Assembly: GCA_038147395.1 (NCBI GenBank)
Contig: JAYQTM010000001.1
Span: 992,001-1,056,000 of the forward strand
From: Eutrophovita brisbanensis
GTDB lineage: Bacteria > Pseudomonadota > Gammaproteobacteria > Burkholderiales > Eutrophovitaceae
Reading direction: 5' to 3'
DNA length: 64,000 bases
Part shown: positions 54,243-63,322 of the stretch, piece by piece
Layout: every line of letters starts with the position of its first letter
How positions within the stretch are numbered: position 1 is the first letter of the stretch
Made by a program: the position numbers and the translations under genes
The notes under the pieces: model-generated
Database searches by the model: none
What the model was told of the DNA's origin: nothing
The model's input: only the letters and a program-made list of their open reading frames with translations

Positions 54243-54941
54243 ATGTTATTCAAAATATATCGATACGACCCGGACAAGGACGCCAAGCCGTACATGAAAG
54301 AGTACGAAGTGGAGTTGGGTCCGAATGATCGAATGTTGCTCGATGCGCTGATCCGTATTAAAGAAATGGATGACTCATTGAGCTTGAGGCGCTCATGCCG
54401 CGAGGGGGTTTGTGGTTCTGACGCGATGAATATTAATGGTAAGAACGGTCTCGCGTGCATCACGAATCTTGCAGACCTTAAGACGCCGGTAGAGTTACGT
54501 CCCTTGCCTGGTATGCCAGTGATCCGAGACTTAGTCGTTGATATGTCTCAGTTTTTCAAACAGTACCACTCGGTGAAGCCCTATCTTTCCAACGACAACC
54601 CAGCACCAGAAACAGAGGAGCGATTGCAATCGCCAGAGGAAAGGGCTGAGTTGGATGGTCTGTATGAGTGCATTCTTTGCGCTTGTTGTTCGACGTCATG
54701 CCCTTCTTTTTGGTGGAATCCAGACAAGTTTGTTGGGCCTGCTGGCTTGCTTCAAGCCTATCGTTTTCTTGCGGACAGTCGAGATGAATCGACCAGCGAA
54801 CGATTGGATAACTTGGAAGATCCGTATCGCCTGTTCCGTTGTCACTCGATTATGAATTGTGTGGACGTTTGTCCCAAGGGATTGAATCCGACGAAAGCGA
54901 TTGGAAAAATTAAAGACATGCTTGTCAAACGAATGGTGTAA
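54243..54941 (+). CDS. sdhB: succinate dehydrogenase iron-sulfur subunit
   Basis: This 232-aa subunit carries three Fe-S clusters: [2Fe-2S] in SCREGVCGSDAMNINGKNGLAC, [4Fe-4S] starting CILCACCSTSC, and [3Fe-4S] in CHSIMNCVDVCPKGLNP. It passes electrons from SdhA to quinone. 34 bp follow sdhA; sdhE begins 11 bp after its stop. Confidence 0.97.
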   Translation: MLFKIYRYDPDKDAKPYMKEYEVELGPNDRMLLDALIRIKEMDDSLSLRRSCREGVCGSDAMNINGKNGLACITNLADLKTPVELRPLPGMPVIRDLVVDMSQFFKQYHSVKPYLSNDNPAPETEERLQSPEERAELDGLYECILCACCSTSCPSFWWNPDKFVGPAGLLQAYRFLADSRDESTSERLDNLEDPYRLFRCHSIMNCVDVCPKGLNPTKAIGKIKDMLVKRMV

Positions 54942-54952
54942 CGCCGTTTTAA

Positions 54953-55183
54953 ATGAGCGAATTGGATCGAGTTCGGTGGAGTTGTCGCAGAGGCTTACTC
55001 GAGCTCGATTTGGTGCTCGAGCGATTCGTGACGGATCACTATGAGCGACTCAGTCAGCGTGAAAAAGATGTACTTAGGGAGCTCTTGAAATTACCAGATA
55101 ACGACTTACTTGATCTGGCCATGGGAAGAGCTGATACGACGGATCCCGAATATGGTGATCTGATCAAATTGATGCGGGTTTAA
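54953..55183 (+). CDS. sdhE: FAD assembly factor SdhE
   Basis: This 76-aa protein helps covalent flavinylation of SdhA. It has the RGxxE motif (RRGLLELDLVLERF) and the LLKLPDNDLLDLAMG segment characteristic of SdhE/YgfY. It lies between sdhB and gltA, the usual betaproteobacterial order. Confidence 0.93.
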   Translation: MSELDRVRWSCRRGLLELDLVLERFVTDHYERLSQREKDVLRELLKLPDNDLLDLAMGRADTTDPEYGDLIKLMRV

Positions 55184-55243
55184 CAGTTCACCGCAGTAAT
55201 AAAGATGAGCGGTAATCACGCTCACAGATAGTAAGGGGTTTTT

Positions 55244-56539
55244 ATGTCAGAGAAACAAGCAAACTTAACGTTCTCGGATGGAACGGGAGCAATCGACTTT
55301 CCGATTCATCAAGGCTCAATTGGTCCGGATGCGGTCGATATACGAGCGCTATTGGGTAAAACCGGAAAAGTGACTTATGACCCCGGGTTTTTATCAACGG
55401 CGAGTTGCCGATCTGCCATCACATATATCGATGGAGACGAGGGGGTGCTGTTATACCGTGGTTACCCCATTGAGCAGCTGGCTGAACATTGCGATTTTCT
55501 TGAGGTTTGTCACCTGTTGCTAAACGGTGAGCTTCCCAACACGCAACAGAAAGAGGAGTTTGATGCCAAGGTGATTAATCACACCATGGTTCACGATCAA
55601 ATTAACAATTTTTTCCGAGGTTTTCGTCGAGACGCGCATCCCATGGCGATTTTAGTTGGTACTGTGGGAGCGCTTTCCGCGTTCTATCATGACTCCCTCG
55701 ATATAACCGACGCAGCGCATCGTGAGATTTCTGCATTCCGACTCATCGCAAAGATTCCTACGTTAGCCGCCATGGCGTACAAGTATTCCACAGGACAGCC
55801 ATTTGTCTATCCTGATAATAAGCTCGGGTACGCTGCGAATTTTATGCGAATGCTTTTCTCGGTTCCTGCTGAGGAATACAAAGTCAACGATACGTTGGCA
55901 CGCGCCTTGGATCGAATTTTTATCCTCCATGCAGATCATGAACAGAACGCGTCTACCTCGACGGTCAGATTGGCTGGCTCATCTGGCGCCAACCCGTTCG
56001 GTTGTATCGCTGCTGGAATCGCTTGCTTGTGGGGCCCAGCTCACGGCGGTGCGAATGAAGCCTGCTTGGACATGCTTGAGGAGATTGGTGACGTATCTAA
56101 AGTTGGTGAATACATCAAGTTGGCGAAGGATAAATCTTCCGGATTCCGGCTGATGGGATTTGGGCATCGCGTTTACAAGAACTACGACCCGAGAGCGAAG
56201 CTGATGCGCGAAACGTGTCACGAGGTGCTTGGAGAGCTTGGATTGGAAAATGATCGCTTGTTCAAACTTGCAATGGAGCTTGAGAGAATTGCTCTTGAGG
56301 ACGACTATTTTGTCGAGAAGAAACTGTATCCGAACGTCGATTTTTATTCGGGAATCGTTCAACGAGCTATGGGCATCCCGACCAATATGTTCACGTGTAT
56401 TTTTGCGCTTGCTCGAACTGTGGGGTGGATTGCTCAATGGAACGAGATGATCTCAGATGCTGAACAAAAGATTGGAAGGCCTCGGCAGCTATACGTTGGC
56501 GAGCCTGTTCGTGCAGTAAAACCAATAGGGCAGCGTTAA
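55244..56539 (+). CDS. gltA: citrate synthase (type I)
   Basis: This 431-aa hexameric-type citrate synthase is the TCA entry enzyme. Catalytic His in FILHADHEQNASTSTVR, GFGHRVYKNYDPRAK, and Asp in PNVDFYSGIVQRAMGIP are present. AAGGGG lies upstream. It is distinct from PrpC in this window. Confidence 0.97.
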   Translation: MSEKQANLTFSDGTGAIDFPIHQGSIGPDAVDIRALLGKTGKVTYDPGFLSTASCRSAITYIDGDEGVLLYRGYPIEQLAEHCDFLEVCHLLLNGELPNTQQKEEFDAKVINHTMVHDQINNFFRGFRRDAHPMAILVGTVGALSAFYHDSLDITDAAHREISAFRLIAKIPTLAAMAYKYSTGQPFVYPDNKLGYAANFMRMLFSVPAEEYKVNDTLARALDRIFILHADHEQNASTSTVRLAGSSGANPFGCIAAGIACLWGPAHGGANEACLDMLEEIGDVSKVGEYIKLAKDKSSGFRLMGFGHRVYKNYDPRAKLMRETCHEVLGELGLENDRLFKLAMELERIALEDDYFVEKKLYPNVDFYSGIVQRAMGIPTNMFTCIFALARTVGWIAQWNEMISDAEQKIGRPRQLYVGEPVRAVKPIGQR

Positions 56540-56575
56540 CTTTAAATCGGATACACCACAACGGGTCAAGGCACC

Positions 56576-59389
56576 ATGATCAAGGAATTCGGCGGTAACT
56601 CGTATTTGTTCGGAACGAACGCGGCTTTTGTCGAGGAGCTCTACGACATTTATCTCGATAATCCGACGGCAATTCCAGATGACTGGAGAACTTACTTTGA
56701 CAACATTCAAGGTGGATCGGTTGGTAAAGACATTTCATCGCACGAAGTCGCAAAGAACTTTGTCGGTTTTCGTGGAGTCGCTAGAGCTGGTAGTGCACCG
56801 GTAGGTAGCCAAACGCATGAGCGGAAACAAGTTTCCGTCCTTCAGTTGATTAATGCGTATCGATTCCTTGGCGTTCGACGAGCGACCGTTGACCCGCTTC
56901 AGCGTTATGCAAGTCCAGATGTTCCCGAGCTCACTCTTGAGCACTACGGCTTGGTTGATGCGGATTTAGACACGTTATTCAACACCGGGTCGATGGTTGG
57001 GCCTGAGCAAATGACGTTGCGCGATATCGTGACGGCACTCGAACAAACGTATTGTCGGACTGTGGGTGCTGAATACATGTACATCAGCGATGTGCAGCAA
57101 AAACGGTGGATACAAGATCGGTTAGAAGGACCTCGTTCTCACCCGAAATACGACAACGAAACCAAGTTGCATTTGCTTGAGCGTCTGACGGCTGCTGAGA
57201 CGTTGGAGAAATACTTACACACGAAATACGTGGGTCAGAAGAGGTTCTCCTTGGAGGGAGGGGAGAGTGTGATCGTCTCTCTTGACCATCTGCTCCAAAA
57301 AGCGGGTCAAGCTGGCATTCAGGAGGCCGTTATTGGAATGGCCCATCGAGGTCGACTGAATGTACTGGTTAATACACTTGGGAAGCTTCCCAAGGACCTT
57401 TTCAGCGAGTTCGAGGGAACTTCGGTTGAGCAGTTGCCAGCTGGGGACGTGAAGTATCACCAGGGTTTTTCGTCTGATGTGATGACCCCGGGTGGTCCGA
57501 TGCATGTGTCGCTCGCCTTTAATCCATCGCACTTAGAAATTGTGAATCCAGTCGTCGAGGGTTCTGTGAGAGCACGTCAACATCGCCGAAGAGATTTTGA
57601 TGGTCGAGAGGTGCTGCCGATCTTGTTGCATGGCGACTCTGCGTTTGCTGGTCAGGGTGTTGTGATGGAGACACTCAACCTATCGCAAACACGTGGCTAC
57701 GGCACGGGAGGTACCGTTCATCTGATCGTTAACAATCAGATTGGATTTACTACCTCTGATGTGCGAGACGTACGCTCAACGTTATATTGCACCGACATCG
57801 CGAAAATGATTGATGCACCAGTGTTTCACGTCAATGGTGATGACCCAGAGGCTGTCGCTTTTGTAACTGAAATTGCGCTCGATTACCGGATGGAATTTGG
57901 CAAGGATGTTGTCATTGATCTCGTTTGTTTCCGAAAACTCGGTCATAACGAGCAGGACGAACCAATGGTGACTCAGCCTTGGATGTACGGCCTAGTTAAA
58001 AAGCATCCTGGCTCGAGAGCGAAATACGCTGAACAACTCATTTCTGAGGGTGTGATTGAAAAAGATAAACCAACAAGTCTAGTCGATACTTTCAGAGAGG
58101 CGCTTGATGGGGGGCACCACACAAACAAAACCATCATTGCAAATTTTAAACCGCCATACACGGTGGATTGGTCGCCTTATCAAAATATCCCATGGACGCA
58201 TCAGGCGAAGACGGGTCTTTCAGTTAAAACAATTAAATCTCTATCTGAGGCGCTGACAACAATGCCGGATGAGTTCATCTTGCATCCAAGGGTTGAGAAG
58301 ATTGTGAGTGATCGTCGTCAGATGGCGGCGGGGCGTCTCCCGCTTGATTGGGGAATGGCAGAAAATCTTGCATACGCTTCGTTGCTGAAAGACGGATTCG
58401 GTATTCGGCTCTCGGGGCAGGATAGTGGGCGGGGAACATTCTTCCATCGACATGCGGTATTCCATGATCAAAGACGCCAATCAGCTAACGATGGCGTACA
58501 CATTCCGCTTTGTCATATTGCCAAAGGTCAGCCGGATTTCACGGTCATTGATTCCCTATTATCTGAGGAGGCAGTGCTCGGATTTGAATATGGGTACGCC
58601 ATGTCCGAGCCGAATGAGCTGGTCGTTTGGGAGGCGCAGTTCGGCGATTTTGCGAACGGGGCACAAGTGGTCATCGATCAATTCATTGCCTCAGGTGAAG
58701 TCAAATGGGGACGAATGTGTGGCCTTGTCATGATGCTGCCTCACGGCTATGAAGGACAGGGTCCCGAACATTCCTCAGCCCGTATTGAGCGTTATTTGCA
58801 GCTTTGCGCTGACTACAATATGCAAATTTGCATTCCTTCGACGCCGAGTCAGATGTTTCACCTGTTGAGAAGGCAAATGATTCGGCCGTACCGAAAGCCC
58901 CTTGTCATCATCAGTCCAAAAAGTTTGTTGCGACACAAAGAATCGATTTCGACGTTGGATGACCTCGTCAAAGGTGAATTTCAGACGGTGATTTCTGACG
59001 AGCAAAGCGTGCCGCCTACCAAAATAAAGCGTGTCGTCTTTTGTAGTGGAAAGGTTTATTACGAACTGAAAGCTAAGCGAAACGAGCGTGAACTCAGCCA
59101 TATTGCCATTGTGCGGTTAGAGCAACTCTACCCATTCCCGCATGATGCATTCAAGGAACAAATCTCGATGTACAAAAATGCAAAGGAGATTGTGTGGTGT
59201 CAGGAAGAGCCAGGCAACCAAGGTGCGTGGCATCGCATCCAGCATTACATCGAGAGACATTTGCTCAAAGGACAAAAACTGAGTTATGCATTAAGAGCTT
59301 CGTCTGCGTCACCCGCAAGTGGATACTCAGCCTTACACAACGAACGCCAAAACGCTGTGCTTAACGCAGCACTTGGTCTGAACGATTAA
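56576..59389 (+). CDS. sucA: 2-oxoglutarate dehydrogenase E1 component
   Basis: This 937-aa thiamine-diphosphate enzyme decarboxylates 2-oxoglutarate. The N-terminal E2-binding segment is YLFGTNAAFVEELYDIYLDNP, followed by VIGMAHRGRLNVL, FNPSHLEIVNPVVEGSVRARQ and HGDSAFAGQGVVMETLNLS. The C-terminal pyrimidine-domain region has GQDSGRGTFFHRHAVFHDQ and LPHGYEGQGPEHSSARIER. It is followed by sucB (36 bp) and lpdA. Confidence 0.97.
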   Translation: MIKEFGGNSYLFGTNAAFVEELYDIYLDNPTAIPDDWRTYFDNIQGGSVGKDISSHEVAKNFVGFRGVARAGSAPVGSQTHERKQVSVLQLINAYRFLGVRRATVDPLQRYASPDVPELTLEHYGLVDADLDTLFNTGSMVGPEQMTLRDIVTALEQTYCRTVGAEYMYISDVQQKRWIQDRLEGPRSHPKYDNETKLHLLERLTAAETLEKYLHTKYVGQKRFSLEGGESVIVSLDHLLQKAGQAGIQEAVIGMAHRGRLNVLVNTLGKLPKDLFSEFEGTSVEQLPAGDVKYHQGFSSDVMTPGGPMHVSLAFNPSHLEIVNPVVEGSVRARQHRRRDFDGREVLPILLHGDSAFAGQGVVMETLNLSQTRGYGTGGTVHLIVNNQIGFTTSDVRDVRSTLYCTDIAKMIDAPVFHVNGDDPEAVAFVTEIALDYRMEFGKDVVIDLVCFRKLGHNEQDEPMVTQPWMYGLVKKHPGSRAKYAEQLISEGVIEKDKPTSLVDTFREALDGGHHTNKTIIANFKPPYTVDWSPYQNIPWTHQAKTGLSVKTIKSLSEALTTMPDEFILHPRVEKIVSDRRQMAAGRLPLDWGMAENLAYASLLKDGFGIRLSGQDSGRGTFFHRHAVFHDQRRQSANDGVHIPLCHIAKGQPDFTVIDSLLSEEAVLGFEYGYAMSEPNELVVWEAQFGDFANGAQVVIDQFIASGEVKWGRMCGLVMMLPHGYEGQGPEHSSARIERYLQLCADYNMQICIPSTPSQMFHLLRRQMIRPYRKPLVIISPKSLLRHKESISTLDDLVKGEFQTVISDEQSVPPTKIKRVVFCSGKVYYELKAKRNERELSHIAIVRLEQLYPFPHDAFKEQISMYKNAKEIVWCQEEPGNQGAWHRIQHYIERHLLKGQKLSYALRASSASPASGYSALHNERQNAVLNAALGLND

Positions 59390-59425
59390 TCGCTAGCTAT
59401 ACAAGAACAGTAACTGGGAGAGGTT

Positions 59426-60607
59426 ATGTTGATTGAAGTACGTGTTCCCGCATTATCTGAGTCAGTCGCCGAGGCAACACTTTTGTCTTGGCATAAAAAA
59501 CAAGGTGAATATGTTAAGAGAGACGAGAATCTGATTGACATTGAAACCGACAAGGTTGTGTTGGAATTGCCCGCACCAGAATCTGGAGCACTTGTTGAGG
59601 TTATCAAGGAAGACGGTGTTTCCGTTGCTGCGAATGAAGTGATCGCACGAATCGATACTAGTGTTAAGGGTGTTGAGTCCGTCGAACCGGAGAGTGCTCA
59701 AAGTAAGGCAGCTGATCAAGTGGATACAGCAAGTGTTGTTCTCATGCCTTCCGCACGAAAATTGGCCACAGAGAAAGGCATTGATCCAGCGTCGGTTGCC
59801 GGATCTGGAAGAGGTGGTCGCGTGACCAAGTCCGATATCCAAGCATCTATCGCGCCACAAAAAGTAACGCCGGCTGCTGTACCAACGATAAGAGACGATA
59901 ATAACGGCCGTGCGGAGCAACGAGTCCCGATGTCTAGACTTAGAAAACGGGTTGCAGAGCGCTTGCTCCAGAGTCAGTCAAACGCGGCCATATTGACTAC
60001 CTTCAATGAAGTCAACATGCAGCCTGTCATAGATATCCGTAATCGTTATAAGAGTCAGTTTGAGAAAGAGCACGGCGTCAAGCTTGGCTTCATGTCTTTT
60101 TTTGTCAAGGCTGCAGTGGCAGCATTGAAGAAATACCCGATCGTTAACGCCTCGGTCGATGGTGATGAGATTGTGTATCACGGATACTACGATCTTGGAA
60201 TTGCGGTGGGTAGTCCACGAGGTTTGGTGGTTCCTATTGTCCGTGACGCTGATGCGCTCGGTTTTTCTGAGGTGGAAAAAACTATCGGTGATTTTGGTAA
60301 GCGTGCCAATGAGGGCAAACTGAGTATTGATGAGTTAACGGGCGGTACATTTTCCATCTCGAATGGTGGCGTATTCGGATCCATGTTGTCGACGCCAATC
60401 ATTAATCCGCCGCAATCTGCGATTCTGGGCATCCATGCGACTAAAGAGAGGCCAGTCGTTGAGAACGGGGAGATTGTCATTCGCCCAATGAATTATCTCG
60501 CACTGTCTTATGATCATCGAATTATCGATGGTCGTGAGGCTGTTTTGTTCTTGGTTGCGATTAAGGATGCCCTTGAGGATCCAGCCCGGTTGCTTTTAGA
60601 GCTTTAA
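59426..60607 (+). CDS. sucB: 2-oxoglutarate dehydrogenase E2, dihydrolipoyl succinyltransferase
   Basis: This 393-aa protein has an N-terminal lipoyl domain with lipoylated Lys43 (ETDKVVLELPA), a small E1/E3-binding domain (MPSARKLATEKGIDPASVAGSGRGGRV spans it) and a catalytic core ending in SYDHRIIDGREAV with active-site His/Asp. One lipoyl domain, as usual for OGDH. Confidence 0.96.
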   Translation: MLIEVRVPALSESVAEATLLSWHKKQGEYVKRDENLIDIETDKVVLELPAPESGALVEVIKEDGVSVAANEVIARIDTSVKGVESVEPESAQSKAADQVDTASVVLMPSARKLATEKGIDPASVAGSGRGGRVTKSDIQASIAPQKVTPAAVPTIRDDNNGRAEQRVPMSRLRKRVAERLLQSQSNAAILTTFNEVNMQPVIDIRNRYKSQFEKEHGVKLGFMSFFVKAAVAALKKYPIVNASVDGDEIVYHGYYDLGIAVGSPRGLVVPIVRDADALGFSEVEKTIGDFGKRANEGKLSIDELTGGTFSISNGGVFGSMLSTPIINPPQSAILGIHATKERPVVENGEIVIRPMNYLALSYDHRIIDGREAVLFLVAIKDALEDPARLLLEL

Positions 60608-60642
60608 GTAATGATCTGAGCGAGTTAGATACGGTAAAGTAA

Positions 60643-62064
60643 ATGAGTACATATGATGTTGCGGTAATTGGGGCAGGCCCCGGGGGATACGTTGCGGCCA
60701 TTAGGGCAGCGCAACTGGGGCTAAAGACAGTGTGCATTGACGATTTCGTGAACGAGGCAGGGAAGCCTAGTCTAGGAGGCACGTGTTTAAACGTTGGATG
60801 TATCCCATCCAAGGCGCTATTAGAGTCTTCTGAAAATTACGAAAAGGCGTTGCACAAATTTGATGATCATGGAATTACCGTTGGTGATGTCGCGATTGAT
60901 GTTAAAAAAATGCTCGCGAGGAAGGACGGAATTGTCAAACAATTCACCAATGGGATTTCATTGCTGTTTAAGAAAAATAAAGTTGATTTCGTTCATGGGA
61001 AAGCGAGCTTCGTTGATCATGGGGAAGTCGTTCGAATAAAAACAACTGGCCCAACGAGCGACACAATTGACGCGAGGCATGTGATCATTGCCTCTGGTTC
61101 AAAACCTCGAGAGATCGCTGCTGCTCCTGTCGATAATGAGTATGTGTGTGACAACACAGGGGCATTATCTTTACAGGCGGTTCCCAAGCGATTGGTTGTC
61201 ATCGGTTCAGGTGTCATTGGCTTAGAAATGGGAAGTGTGTGGAAGCGACTCGGGTCTGAGGTGACGATTCTCGAGGCGTTACCCGACTTCTTATCTGCGG
61301 CTGACCAATCAGTGGCGAAAGAGGCCAAACGAATTTTTACGAAAAAAGTGGGTTTAGACATTAAGCTGTCTTGTGTTGTTGAAAGTGTGACACGTAAAAA
61401 GGGTGTGATGACTGTGTCCTACAAAGAGGGGGCTGAGGACAAGGCAATTGAGTGTGATCGTATCGTTGTGGCGGTCGGGCGAGTTCCAAACACTGAGGGT
61501 TTGAACTTGGATGCAGTAGGTATCGCTCTCGATCAACGTGGATTTATCGAGGTGGACAGTCACAACAGAACAAGTGCAAAGAACGTTTTCGCGATTGGTG
61601 ATGTCGTTCGTGGTCCAATGCTCGCACACAAGTCTTCAGAAGAGGGTGTGGCGGTCGCCGAGATCATTGCGGGTCAAGCTGGCCATGTCAATTTGGATAC
61701 GATCCCTTGGGTGATCTACACAAGTCCAGAAATTGCGTGGGTCGGTCAAACCGAGCAAGAATTAAAAGCACAAAATGTTCCTTATAGACTTGGTCAGTTT
61801 CCATTTATTGCGAGTGGCCGCGCGAAAGCGATTGGAGATAGTGATGGCTTTGTGAAAATGATTGCCCACGAGAAGACTGATCGTATTTTGGGCGTTCATA
61901 TTGTCGGCCCTTACGCGTCAGAGCTCATTTCAGAGGCTGTTGTTGCCATGGAGTTTGGTGCCACGGCTGAGGATATCGCACGCATTGTTCACGCGCATCC
62001 GTCATTGTCCGAGGCAATGCACGAGGCTGCACTCGGTGTTGATGAACGTTATTTGAGTTTGTAA
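60643..62064 (+). CDS. lpdA: dihydrolipoyl dehydrogenase
   Basis: This 473-aa E3 flavoenzyme reoxidises lipoyl groups with NAD+. It has FAD motif GAGPGG (10-15), redox disulfide C48/C53 (GGTCLNVGCIPSK), NAD motif GSGVIGLEMG, and catalytic His in HAHPSLSEAMHEA. Its position after sucB indicates service to OGDH. Confidence 0.96.
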   Translation: MSTYDVAVIGAGPGGYVAAIRAAQLGLKTVCIDDFVNEAGKPSLGGTCLNVGCIPSKALLESSENYEKALHKFDDHGITVGDVAIDVKKMLARKDGIVKQFTNGISLLFKKNKVDFVHGKASFVDHGEVVRIKTTGPTSDTIDARHVIIASGSKPREIAAAPVDNEYVCDNTGALSLQAVPKRLVVIGSGVIGLEMGSVWKRLGSEVTILEALPDFLSAADQSVAKEAKRIFTKKVGLDIKLSCVVESVTRKKGVMTVSYKEGAEDKAIECDRIVVAVGRVPNTEGLNLDAVGIALDQRGFIEVDSHNRTSAKNVFAIGDVVRGPMLAHKSSEEGVAVAEIIAGQAGHVNLDTIPWVIYTSPEIAWVGQTEQELKAQNVPYRLGQFPFIASGRAKAIGDSDGFVKMIAHEKTDRILGVHIVGPYASELISEAVVAMEFGATAEDIARIVHAHPSLSEAMHEAALGVDERYLSL

Positions 62065-62137
62065 TTGATGCCCCTTCGCGGTAATCACAAAAAGTCATCG
62101 ACGTTTTCTTCTAAAGACTTCTATCGATTAATAGTCC

Positions 62138-63220
62138 ATGACTATCCCTTTTGCTCAGTTTGTCGATGAGACGGCATCAACGCTTGGATATTCCCTAGAT
62201 GCCGCCCAACGGGATGCCGTTGGGCAGCTCTCAAACCTAGCGAGGCAGTTAGGTGATCAGAGCGATGCCGTAGGGTTTATTTCACGGATCTTCCGAAAAA
62301 AACTCGCTCCCAGGGGCATGTATATCTGGGGAGGAGTGGGGCGGGGCAAGACGTTTTTGATGGATTTATTTTTCGATCATGTTGTGTTCGAAAAAAAACG
62401 CCGCATCCATTTTCATCGATTCATGCAGGAGGTCCATCAACGACTCGCGATTTTGCAGGGTAGAGAGAATCCGTTGGTGATCGTTGGCAGGGAGATCTCT
62501 GAGGCGTCAAAACTGCTTTGTTTGGATGAATTTCACGTTTCAGATATTGGTGACGCGATGATCATGCGTAACTTGCTTGAGTCGTTAATCGATCATGGTG
62601 TCACGATTATCACGACTGCCAATTGGGTTCCAGATCGATTGTACGAACATGGGTTACAGCGTGCACAGTTTCTTCCAACGATTGATTTGATTAAAACTAA
62701 ACTTGATGTGTTGAATCTTGATGCTGGTAAGGATTATCGCTTGGCGTCACTTGAACGGTCTGGCGTGTTCTATGTTGGTCAATCTGAAGAGACGCGCGAA
62801 AAAATGGAAACGCTCTTTTCGTCAATATCTCCCGTCTCGAGTAAGTCAAGCAGTATGGTGATTAACAATCGAAATGTTGGCTACCAAAAGCTTTCGGAAA
62901 GTGTGATTTGGTTTGAATTCGCGAGTATTTGTGATGGGCCCAGGGGTAAAGATGACTACATCAGTTTATCCAAGGAGTTTCATACGGTGTTTATCAGTGA
63001 TGTCCCCTTATTTGATGCTCAAAACGATAATGCGCGCCGACGTTTTACGTGGCTCGTCGATGAGTTCTATGACCGCCGTGTAAAATTGATCTTATCGTCA
63101 CCCTGTGATCTCGAAGATATGTTTTGTGGGGCGCTCGGTGGTCCAGAGAGAGATCGAACAGAGTCGAGGTTGATTGAGATGCAAACGAAACGTTACTTAG
63201 GGGAGCCCCATTCGCCATAA
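62138..63220 (+). CDS. zapE: cell division ATPase ZapE (AFG1 family)
   Basis: This 360-aa AFG1-type ATPase has Walker A WGGVGRGKTFLMD, Walker B KLLCLDEFHVSDIGDAM and the later ITTANWVPDRLYEHGLQRAQFLPTID block. In E. coli ZapE acts at the Z ring under stress. Its place after lpdA in the odh cluster is typical of Burkholderiales. Confidence 0.93.
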   Translation: MTIPFAQFVDETASTLGYSLDAAQRDAVGQLSNLARQLGDQSDAVGFISRIFRKKLAPRGMYIWGGVGRGKTFLMDLFFDHVVFEKKRRIHFHRFMQEVHQRLAILQGRENPLVIVGREISEASKLLCLDEFHVSDIGDAMIMRNLLESLIDHGVTIITTANWVPDRLYEHGLQRAQFLPTIDLIKTKLDVLNLDAGKDYRLASLERSGVFYVGQSEETREKMETLFSSISPVSSKSSSMVINNRNVGYQKLSESVIWFEFASICDGPRGKDDYISLSKEFHTVFISDVPLFDAQNDNARRRFTWLVDEFYDRRVKLILSSPCDLEDMFCGALGGPERDRTESRLIEMQTKRYLGEPHSP

Positions 63221-63322
63221 TCCTTTGCTGCCAATATCATTGCAGTTTTTGTCACGGTTACGTGTATGAGAGATCGGTCGGTTACAGTGCGGTCAGTTGT
63301 TCGGTTTTTACAGGAGAGTTAA